From Candidatus Opitulatrix roisinitermitis (GTDB taxonomy: Bacteria > Actinomycetota > Actinomycetes > Actinomycetales > Bifidobacteriaceae): a DNA stretch of 5,616 nucleotides. Shown here one piece after another: positions 1-5,616 of this stretch (the first letter of the stretch is position 1; each line of letters opens with the position of its first letter). Both the position numbers and the translations under genes were made by a program. The stretch covers positions 1 to 5,616 of the forward strand of contig JAITSD010000002.1 in assembly GCA_031288055.1 (NCBI GenBank), given 5' to 3'. The notes below the pieces were generated by a model, which had not been told where the DNA came from, searched no databases, and worked only from the letters and a program-made list of their open reading frames with translations.

Positions 1-143
1 AAACCTAATGGCAAATATGTATAAATGCCAGGTGATATACGCCTTATATAACCAGCTCTGGTTAATAATTTATGACCTTTAGATTCAGCACTATTAGGAT
101 CTTCTCGTAAAGTTTTAAAGAAAAGCTCTGATAATTTTATCAT
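1..143 (-). CDS. proS: Prolyl-tRNA synthetase, N-terminal fragment (cut by left edge)
   Basis: Only the first 47 complete codons are in the window; the gene continues past base 1. ProRS is a cytoplasmic class II synthetase that attaches proline to tRNA-Pro. The visible residues begin MIKLSELFFKTLRED, followed by a KLLTRAGYIRR block and GIYTYLPLG near residues 39-47. This is the characteristic N-terminus of bacterial-type ProRS (family pattern: a LF-TLRE start, then RAG-IR, then GIYTYLPLG). The catalytic motifs 2 and 3 and the editing domain lie outside the window. The ATG (bases 141-143) overlaps the TGA of gltX by four bases (ATGA). No convincing Shine-Dalgarno sequence precedes it, so translation probably depends on coupling to gltX. 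The identification rests on a short stretch, but one that is very distinctive for the family. Confidence 0.92.
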   Translation of the reverse strand, partial: MIKLSELFFKTLREDPNSAESKGHKLLTRAGYIRRISPGIYTYLPLG

Positions 144-1639
144 AGTAATTTTTCTATTCTTTTTATAGTTTCATTTTTTCCTAAAATAGCCATAGACTCA
201 AATAAAGGCGGAGAAACTCGTTTACCCGAAATAGCCACCCGTAAAGGTGTAAAAGCAATTTTTGGTTTATAATTATTTACTTCAATCAATTGTTTAAATA
301 AAATAGTGTGTAAAATATCTGTTTGCCAATTATTTTCTTTAGTCAAAATATCTCGGGAAATTTGTAAAACTTGCTTATGAGGAACTTTTTTATCAGTTTG
401 ATTTAATTGCTCTCTGGCTTCTTGATTAATTTCCAAATTATCAGCTTTAATAAATAAAAACCTTAACATAGATGAGGCTTGGTTCAATGTTTGAATGCGG
501 GGTTGAATAAGCGGTGTGGCTAATTTTAATATATTTTTTTCCCTATCGTTTAAATTAGCAAATTGTTTAGCAGATAGTATTTTATCACGATGCATATATG
601 GCACTATATAATTTATTAATTTTTCACAAGGTAAAGATCTTATATGTTCTGAGTTTATAGCTAGAGCTTTTTTATAATCAAATCTAGCTGCATTGGGGTT
701 AACGGCTTTTATATCAAAGTTTTTTATAAAGTCTTTTGTGGAAAAAATATCTCTATCAGGTGCTATAGCCCATCCTAAAAGTGCTAAATAATTTATAAAA
801 GCCTCTGGTAAAAAACCTTCATCTTTATATAAAAATAAATTTGACGATGGGTCTCTTTTAGATAATTTTTTATTACCCTCCCCCATAACATAAGGCAGAT
901 GTCCAAATTGTGGCACGCCGTCACCTTGATTTTTATTTATACCTATATCTTTTAAATATTTATATAAAACTATTTGGCGGGGGGTTGATGATAAAATGTC
1001 CTCGCCTCGTAAAACGCAATTTATGCCCATTAAAGCATCATCTACTGGGTTGACTAAAGTATATAAAGGGTGTCCGTTGCCTCGTACTATAACATAGTCT
1101 GGTACAGAACCAGCTGGAAAAGTTATAGTACCCCTAATTAAATCTGTAAAAGTTATGTCGCAATCAGGCATTTTAATTCTTATAACAGGTTTTCTACCTT
1201 GATCTATAAATGATTGTTTATCAGCTTGACTAGTATGTCTATCTGCTCCGTCATAGCCAAATTGAGCTGGACGACCATTATTAATATTTCGTTGTTGTAT
1301 CTCTTCGGGGGTAGAGAAACTTTCATAAGCTAAGCCAGTAGTCAGTAATTTTTTAACAACTTGTTTATAAATGTTATAGCGTTGGCTTTGCCTATATGGC
1401 TCATCAGGTCCGCCAACCTCTACACCCTCGTCCCAATCAATGTTTAACCAACGCAAAGCCTCTAATAAAAGTTGATAAGACTCTTCAGAATCTCTTTGCG
1501 TATCTGTATCCTCTATACGAAATATAAACTTACCCTTAGTATGTTTTGCCCAAGCCCAATTAAAAAGAGCTGTTCTAATATTTCCCACATGAGGTGTTCC
1601 TGTGGGCGATGGGCAAAACCTAACTCTAACCTCAGACAT
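140..1639 (-). CDS. gltX: Glutamyl-tRNA synthetase
   Basis: A 499-residue class I synthetase that activates glutamate and charges tRNA-Glu in the cytoplasm; the length is normal for the family. Seen in the sequence: the HIGH-type signature HVGN at residues 17-20 inside PSPTGTPHVGN, RIEDTD at 41-46, RGED at 211-214, and the KMSKS-type loop KLSKR at 258-262. The Rossmann-type catalytic half fills roughly residues 1-320 and the helical anticodon-binding half roughly 330-499. The cysteines of the zinc-binding insert of E. coli-type GluRS are absent from residues 98-130 (AYESFSTPEE region), as in other zinc-free GluRS. Several blocks (DEGVEVGGP, LYTLVNPVDDALMGI, PDRDIFS) read as actinobacterial. 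Actinobacteria commonly lack GlnRS and use GatCAB, so this enzyme may also mischarge tRNA-Gln; that is inference. The start ATG gives the usual MSEVRVRFCPSPTG N-terminus. It lies 8 bases inside the upstream TPR-like gene, with no clear ribosome site, and the stop overlaps proS. Confidence 0.98.
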   Translation of the reverse strand: MSEVRVRFCPSPTGTPHVGNIRTALFNWAWAKHTKGKFIFRIEDTDTQRDSEESYQLLLEALRWLNIDWDEGVEVGGPDEPYRQSQRYNIYKQVVKKLLTTGLAYESFSTPEEIQQRNINNGRPAQFGYDGADRHTSQADKQSFIDQGRKPVIRIKMPDCDITFTDLIRGTITFPAGSVPDYVIVRGNGHPLYTLVNPVDDALMGINCVLRGEDILSSTPRQIVLYKYLKDIGINKNQGDGVPQFGHLPYVMGEGNKKLSKRDPSSNLFLYKDEGFLPEAFINYLALLGWAIAPDRDIFSTKDFIKNFDIKAVNPNAARFDYKKALAINSEHIRSLPCEKLINYIVPYMHRDKILSAKQFANLNDREKNILKLATPLIQPRIQTLNQASSMLRFLFIKADNLEINQEAREQLNQTDKKVPHKQVLQISRDILTKENNWQTDILHTILFKQLIEVNNYKPKIAFTPLRVAISGKRVSPPLFESMAILGKNETIKRIEKLL

Positions 1640-2429
1640 TATTTTTATTATTTGAATTTTGCTTTGGCGTTAAATTGGTTGAATTATCAAATTTTTCATC
1701 TTCTAAATCAAAAATAATATATTCTTGAGTGTCTAAATCTTCAGTTTTTTCTCTAATTTCAGTTAATTTTTTATTGACATCTTCAATATCTTTAGGTCTG
1801 TCCATTTTTTCGTAAACGTAATTTTTAGCTTCTAGTAATCTTTCTTTAGCCTCAGTGGTAATACCCTTTTGTCTTATTTGACGGTTTAAAATAGCTAAAG
1901 CCGATTCAAAATTACCGCCGTCAGCTTTAGCAGCAGCTATAATAATAATATATTCTATACGGGTTTGATCATCGAACTTTTCGCCATCATAAATGGATGA
2001 TTTAGCCACATTGTCAATATTTCCTAAACCTCTTTCACAATCTAAAAGCATTGGCTCATAGTCAATATTGCCATTTATTCTTTGAGCTGTTTTTAATTCT
2101 CGTTTAGCTAAAAAATAATCGCCTTTACGATAAGCTATAATACCTAAAGTTTCTCTAGTTACATCAATTCTAGAAACTTTATGGGCGGCAAATAAAGCAT
2201 GTTGGAAAGCTAAATCAATATTAATGTCCATATAATGTTGGGCGGCAACTATATGAAGACCTATCTCATTAGCTAAGTTTTTTGGCAAAGTTTTTAATCG
2301 ACTAATAGAATCCTTATTTAGCATATATAATGACAGTCCTTCAGGGATAGGCGGTTCTTTTATAGTAGTTTTTTTAATAAATGGCTGACTTGTAGTTTGG
2401 GAAGGATTTGTCTGGGTGATTTGTGTCAT
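1632..2429 (-). CDS. TPR-like conserved actinobacterial protein of the tyrS neighbourhood
   Basis: A 265-residue soluble protein of unknown function, with no signal peptide or membrane segment visible. Residues 1-23 are a Thr/Gln-rich, poorly ordered-looking tail; a conserved-looking block starts at PPIPEG (26-31). Helical-repeat features follow: residues 89-119 carry TPR-like spacing (L95, G96, Y100, G103, Y105, A108, A115), then LLDCERGLGN at 128-137, and a second repeat-like stretch near 160-183 (A168, G171, F174, A177). Residues 195-232 look like a charged helix, followed by an acidic, Asn-rich tail to 265. From memory, the RETLG-AY-G-Y / DCERGLG pattern matches the protein encoded just after tyrS in many actinobacteria (Rv1691 in M. 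tuberculosis), whose function is not known to me. TPR folds usually mediate protein contacts. The ATG is fixed by an in-frame TAG 12 bases upstream (2439-2441); the start probably lies at a leaderless RNA 5' end. The last 8 bases overlap gltX. Confidence 0.92.
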   Translation of the reverse strand: MTQITQTNPSQTTSQPFIKKTTIKEPPIPEGLSLYMLNKDSISRLKTLPKNLANEIGLHIVAAQHYMDINIDLAFQHALFAAHKVSRIDVTRETLGIIAYRKGDYFLAKRELKTAQRINGNIDYEPMLLDCERGLGNIDNVAKSSIYDGEKFDDQTRIEYIIIIAAAKADGGNFESALAILNRQIRQKGITTEAKERLLEAKNYVYEKMDRPKDIEDVNKKLTEIREKTEDLDTQEYIIFDLEDEKFDNSTNLTPKQNSNNKNNV

Positions 2430-2435
2430 ATATAT

Positions 2436-2464
2436 AGTCTAATATCTAGGGGTTAATTTGTCAA
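2436..2464 (-). promoter_or_regulatory. Predicted sigma70-like promoter giving a leaderless transcript
   Basis: Between tyrS and the TPR-like gene the minus strand reads TTGACA (2459-2464), exactly 17 bases, then TAGACT (2436-2441). The -35 box is a perfect consensus. The -10 box fits the TANNNT form typical of actinobacterial housekeeping promoters. Counting seven bases downstream places the transcription start on base 2429, the A of the start codon. Consistent with this, no Shine-Dalgarno sequence lies between the -10 box and the ATG. Leaderless mRNAs are common in actinobacteria. The promoter would drive the TPR-like gene, gltX and proS independently of pheT-tyrS. TANNNT alone is weak evidence in AT-rich DNA; the strength comes from the exact TTGACA, its spacing and its position together. 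Confidence 0.65.
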
Positions 2465-2466
2465 TG

Positions 2467-3768
2467 TTACTTATCTATTTGAATACCGACTGTATTTTTT
2501 TTGCCTTTTCTTAAAATAGCATATTTGTTATAATAAAAATCATTCTTTGTTAGAATATAATTTTCATCACTAATTTTTATATGGTTTAAATAAAGTCCAC
2601 CATTCTTAATGGATCTTCTAGCATCTGATTTAGATTGAGATAATGCGGTTTTTACAAAAACATCTACAATATTGTCGCCAATTTTAACTATGGTAGGTTC
2701 TAGATTTTTTAAAGAATATAAAACTTGATAAAAGGAAGTCTTATCTAAGGTTTTTTCTATATTCTTATGTTCTAAATTGTTAATATCTTTTATTTTACCA
2801 AAAAAGAAATTAGAAGTAGTTAAAGCTTGTTCTAAACCTTTAGACCCGTGAACAAAAGTAGTAACTGTTTTAGCTAAAGTTTTTTGAGCTAATCGCTGTT
2901 CGGGATGAAGTTTGTGTTGTTTTAATATTTCTATAATTTCATCAGGGGATAAAAAAGTAAATATTTTTATTAACTTTTCTACATCATTATCAGATGTATT
3001 TAGCCAAAATTGATAAAATAGATATGGCGATAACATACTTGGATTTAACCATAAAACCTGCCCACCTTCAGACTTTCCAAACTTAGAGCCATCAGCTTTA
3101 GTTATAATAGGTGTTGTTAAAACAGACACTTGTTTGCCTTGGTGTTTTCTAATTAAATCTAAACCAGCTGTTAGATTACCCCATTGATCTTGGCCGCCAG
3201 TTTGTAAAACTATATTATATTTTTGATAAAGGTATAAATAATCCCAAGCCTGCAAAACCTGATAAGAGAATTCAGTATAACTAATACCATCAAGTGAATT
3301 TAGTCTTTTAGCCACAGTTTCTTTAGAAATCATATTGCCAACTCTAAAAAATTTACCTATATCACGCAAAAAATCTATAACTGTAATGTCTTTAGTCCAG
3401 TCTAAATTATTAATTATAACTGCTCCATTTTGGCCTTTAAAATCAAAAAATCTTTTAATTTGCTGAGTTAAATTATCCACCCAAATAGTTATTTTATCTT
3501 TAGCTCTCATAATTCTTTCACCTGACTGTTTAGGGTCACCTATAAGTCCTGTGGCACCACCTATAACCAAATAAGGTTTATGTCCTTTAAGTTGTAGATG
3601 ACGCATAAGAATTATTTGAACTAAATTACCATGGTGCAAAGATGGGGCTGTGGGATCAAACCCACAATAAAAATTAATTGAAGGACTTTCCAAAATATTA
3701 GCTAATTGCGATTCATCGGTGGTATGTGACACCAAACCTCGCCATTTTAGTTCTTCTAATAATTTCAT
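2467..3768 (-). CDS. tyrS: Tyrosyl-tRNA synthetase
   Basis: A 433-residue class I synthetase that activates tyrosine and charges tRNA-Tyr, normally as a cytoplasmic homodimer; length is usual for the bacterial TyrS type. Seen in the sequence: FYCGFDPTAPSLHHGN at 33-48 with the HIGH-type HHGN at 45-48; GGATGLIGDP at 70-79; YTEFSYQVLQAWD at 164-176, in which Y169, Q173 and D176 sit at the same numbers as the tyrosine-binding residues of the Geobacillus enzyme, as does Y34; GGQDQWGN at 191-198; and the KMSKS-type loop KFGKS at 229-233. The C-terminal region, about 365-430, is an S4-like RNA-binding domain (SKSDARRSIKNGGLYLN). All key residues are present, so the enzyme should be active. The start follows pheT by 27 bases; an in-frame TAA lies 12 bases upstream of the ATG and an AAGGG ribosome site precedes it. 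The upstream and downstream neighbours match the actinobacterial tyrS region, minus the arginine genes. Confidence 0.98.
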   Translation of the reverse strand: MKLLEELKWRGLVSHTTDESQLANILESPSINFYCGFDPTAPSLHHGNLVQIILMRHLQLKGHKPYLVIGGATGLIGDPKQSGERIMRAKDKITIWVDNLTQQIKRFFDFKGQNGAVIINNLDWTKDITVIDFLRDIGKFFRVGNMISKETVAKRLNSLDGISYTEFSYQVLQAWDYLYLYQKYNIVLQTGGQDQWGNLTAGLDLIRKHQGKQVSVLTTPIITKADGSKFGKSEGGQVLWLNPSMLSPYLFYQFWLNTSDNDVEKLIKIFTFLSPDEIIEILKQHKLHPEQRLAQKTLAKTVTTFVHGSKGLEQALTTSNFFFGKIKDINNLEHKNIEKTLDKTSFYQVLYSLKNLEPTIVKIGDNIVDVFVKTALSQSKSDARRSIKNGGLYLNHIKISDENYILTKNDFYYNKYAILRKGKKNTVGIQIDK

Positions 3769-3777
3769 CAGTTTTAG

Positions 3778-3782
3778 CCCTT
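3778..3782 (-). promoter_or_regulatory. Ribosome binding site of tyrS
   Basis: The minus strand reads AAGGG nine bases before the tyrS ATG, the only recognisable Shine-Dalgarno-like match in front of any of the four starts in this window. It supports the ATG at 3766-3768 as the tyrS start. The adjacent in-frame TAA (3781-3783) rules out a longer ATG-initiated protein; only a CTG just before the ATG could extend it. Confidence 0.6.
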
Positions 3783-3795
3783 AAAGTTAATCTTT

Positions 3796-5616
3796 CTACA
3801 ATCGAAGTTGTCCGCCAATGTCTGAAACAGCTTGAATAATGGTTTGTCTGGCTGGTAATAAATCGTTTTCATTTAAGGTTTTAGTATTAGATCTAAATTG
3901 TATAGCAAAAGTATAAGATATTCTATTTTTAGCTAGATTATTACCTTGGTAAATATCATAAAGCTCTACACTTTCAATAATATTTTCACCACTCTGATTG
4001 TCCAGGCTGTTAACAATAGTTTGTTCAATTCGACCAGCTGATAAGGAATTTTTTGTATCATTGTTAAATAATGATTTATCAAATACAAAAGCTAAATCTT
4101 GTCTGGCTGGTGGGAAAGGTGAAATATTTTTTGCAGTTTTTGTTTTATTTAAACTAGAATTTAATAAGGTATTTAAGTCGAGTTCAAAAGCAAAAGCCGG
4201 TTCAGTTAATTTCAGATTTTGTAAAACTTTGGGGTGCAGGGCACCCATAAAACCAGCAATTTTATTATTACTAGTCATAATTTTAGCACTAATACCTGAA
4301 TGGTAAGGCGTTTTATTATTATTCTGCAGTTCTAAATCTAAATTATATATTTTGGCAATTTGATCTACTAATGTCCAGCAATCTGCCCAATCATAAACTC
4401 TGGCTTTACCCCACCAAGATTTATTTCTAATATTACCCGTTAAAATACCTCCCACATGAAGTGTTTGGGTGGGTAAATTAGCAAAAATAAGCCCTAAATC
4501 CTTTTTATTAGGTAATTTACCACCAGCTAGTTTAGGTAATTGGTTAGATTTAGATCTTAATTTAGCTATTTGAGATATTTCAAATAGACTTATATTTTCC
4601 AAACCACGAGAATAATTAAATTGACAAGTATATAAAAGAGTTTGTAAAATAGAAGTTCTAATATAGGGTGATTTATCCTGCAAAGGATTAGCTAATTGTA
4701 TAGCTAATTTATATTCTGGGTCATTTTTATTAATTTGTAAATCAGCAAAATTAGTCTGGCCTACAAAAGGATAAGAATATGTTTCAGTTAAACCATAGTT
4801 AACTAAAAGGTTTTTTAGTTTTCTCAAAAGTTTATTTTGCCGAGGTAAGTCAGACATTAATTGCTTTGATGGAGCGGTCGTAGGTATTTTGTCATAACCC
4901 CAGACTCTAGCAATTTCTTCACATAAATCAACTGCTAAATTTAAATCATTTCGCCAAGTCGGCACTTGGACTTTTAACAATTGGTTATTATGATTTTTAT
5001 CATATATTTCAATTTTACAACCTATTTTGCGTAAAATATCAACAACTTTATTTATAGGCAGACTAATCCCAATTAATCGTTTTAATAAATTAGTGGGAAA
5101 TTCAATTATTTTAGGACTAGCAGTTTTATTCAGCTCATAAATTGTTTTGTCTATATGTCCTTGTCCTAACTCAACTAATAATTTAGCTGCTAAAAAAATT
5201 GCGTTAATTTGAATATTAGTATCTACACCTCTGGCAAATCTTTTAGAGGCTTCAGATGGTAATTTATGTCTTTTAGCGGTTCTAGAAATGCTTATAGTAT
5301 CAAAATGGGCGGCTTCAAGAAAAATATCAGTTGTTTTAGCTTCTATTTCAGTTGATTGCCCACCCATAACTCCCGCCAAACCAATAATTCGTGAACCGTT
5401 ATTATCTGTTATAAGTAAATCTTCTTTATTTAAAACCCTATCTATCTTATCCAAGGTTTTTAAAGTTTCATTATTTTTAGCTCGTCGAACTACTATAGGA
5501 AATTTAAGTTTTTTAAAATCGTAAGTATGTAAAGGCTGTCCTAAATCAAACATAACATAATTTGCCACATCAACTATTAAATTAGTTGGTCTGGTTCCCA
5601 TATCTAATAAATAATT
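3796..5616 (-). CDS. pheT: Phenylalanyl-tRNA synthetase beta chain, C-terminal three quarters (cut by right edge)
   Basis: The reading frame is open to base 5616, so the 5' end is missing; 606 codons are present (numbering here is from the Met at 5601) and roughly 200 residues, including the N-terminal tRNA-binding domain, should lie outside. PheT is the beta chain of the alpha2-beta2 PheRS, which charges tRNA-Phe; the beta chain handles tRNA binding and removal of mischarged Tyr. Visible in order: B3/B4 editing domain to about 155, with VDVANYVMFDLGQPLH (10-25), GLAGVMGG (74-81) and SEASKRFARGVD (116-127); B5 domain about 170-245 with VPTWRNDL and EEIARVWGYDKIP; the catalytic-like core about 250-490 with WWGKARVYDWADC (396-408); and the FDX-ACB anticodon-binding domain from ISPFPPARQDLAFVFD (493-508) to the end. 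A small Asn/Ser-rich insert sits at about 513-523. The MGTRP at 5601 is internal, not a start. pheS is expected upstream, and tyrS follows 27 bases after the TAG. Confidence 0.97.
   Translation of the reverse strand, partial: NYLLDMGTRPTNLIVDVANYVMFDLGQPLHTYDFKKLKFPIVVRRAKNNETLKTLDKIDRVLNKEDLLITDNNGSRIIGLAGVMGGQSTEIEAKTTDIFLEAAHFDTISISRTAKRHKLPSEASKRFARGVDTNIQINAIFLAAKLLVELGQGHIDKTIYELNKTASPKIIEFPTNLLKRLIGISLPINKVVDILRKIGCKIEIYDKNHNNQLLKVQVPTWRNDLNLAVDLCEEIARVWGYDKIPTTAPSKQLMSDLPRQNKLLRKLKNLLVNYGLTETYSYPFVGQTNFADLQINKNDPEYKLAIQLANPLQDKSPYIRTSILQTLLYTCQFNYSRGLENISLFEISQIAKLRSKSNQLPKLAGGKLPNKKDLGLIFANLPTQTLHVGGILTGNIRNKSWWGKARVYDWADCWTLVDQIAKIYNLDLELQNNNKTPYHSGISAKIMTSNNKIAGFMGALHPKVLQNLKLTEPAFAFELDLNTLLNSSLNKTKTAKNISPFPPARQDLAFVFDKSLFNNDTKNSLSAGRIEQTIVNSLDNQSGENIIESVELYDIYQGNNLAKNRISYTFAIQFRSNTKTLNENDLLPARQTIIQAVSDIGGQLRL

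Noticed and set aside
1472..1717. Plus-strand open frame of 81 codons spanning the gltX/TPR junction
   Set aside because: Antisense to two well-supported genes, no recognisable domain, and no ribosome site; a shadow frame.
1929..1951. Adjacent short triplet runs (AGC x3, then TAA/ATA x4)
   Set aside because: They encode a hydrophobic helix stretch (IIIIAAA) in the TPR-like protein at a place where homologues also have an aliphatic/Ala run; too short to call a repeat element.
2430..2466. Terminator after tyrS
   Set aside because: Only a weak CTA/TAG inverted match is present and there is no T-run; the promoter reading explains the gap better.
3769..3795. Possible terminator or T-box between pheT and tyrS
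   Set aside because: The gap is 27 bases, with no hairpin plus T-run and no room for a T-box leader.
3998..4306. Plus-strand open frame of 102 codons inside pheT
   Set aside because: Lies opposite the FDX-ACB and core coding region of pheT; the peptide has no family-like features.
2104..4695. Recurring palindrome TTAGCTAA (2104, 2269, 2870, 3698, 4688) and many AGCT sites
   Set aside because: It looks enriched over base composition, but every copy sits in the same coding phase as TTA-GCT-AAN (Leu-Ala-Lys/Asn), the other phases giving stops. Preferred AT-rich codons explain most of it, and there is no regular spacing.
5288..5524. Plus-strand open frame of 78 codons inside pheT
   Set aside because: Opposite the conserved editing-domain motifs of pheT; no independent support.
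5599..5601. ATG at 5601 as the true pheT start
   Set aside because: The frame stays open to the window edge (codons N-Y-L-L-D precede it), and the Met lies inside the B3/B4 domain, so a start here would remove the N-terminal domains.

Overview
The window is a tightly packed run of translation genes, all read from the minus strand (right to left): the 3' part of pheT (phenylalanyl-tRNA synthetase beta chain), tyrS (tyrosyl-tRNA synthetase), a TPR-like conserved protein, gltX (glutamyl-tRNA synthetase) and the first 47 codons of proS (prolyl-tRNA synthetase). pheT is cut by the right edge and proS by the left edge. No mobile element, CRISPR array, tRNA, rRNA or riboswitch is visible, and no stretch without a gene is longer than 37 bases.

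Organism: the DNA is AT-rich (about one third G+C by eye, not computed) and strongly favours A/T-ending codons. The proteins nevertheless look actinobacterial. The GluRS has the DEG-EVGGP and ADRDIFS-like blocks and the LYTLVNPVDDALMGI stretch remembered from high-GC Actinomycetota. The TyrRS and the PheRS beta core (WWGKAR-YDWADC) also fit that phylum. The TPR-like protein resembles the one that follows tyrS in many actinobacteria (the Rv1691 family of Mycobacterium). UGG encodes Trp and UGA is used as a stop, so the standard bacterial code applies. The best reading is a low-GC, probably genome-reduced actinobacterium; I cannot place it more finely without a tree.

Layout in transcription order: pheT ends at 3796; a 27-base gap carries a Shine-Dalgarno-like AAGGG; tyrS runs 3768 to 2467; a 37-base gap holds a good sigma70-like promoter that would start RNA exactly on the next ATG (a leaderless mRNA); the TPR-like gene runs 2429 to 1632; gltX starts 8 bases inside its end and runs 1639 to 140; proS starts 4 bases inside the end of gltX (ATGA). 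The last three genes are therefore almost certainly one transcription unit, probably joined by read-through from pheT-tyrS.

Together the enzymes charge tRNAs with Phe, Tyr, Glu (and probably Gln precursors) and Pro. In typical actinobacteria an arginine-biosynthesis cluster lies between pheST and tyrS. Its absence here, and the arrival of gltX-proS after the TPR gene, suggest deletion and rearrangement that condensed synthetase genes into one array. I do not see a novel enzyme system. The points most worth following are the leaderless promoter, the uncharacterised TPR protein embedded among synthetases, and the condensed gene order.
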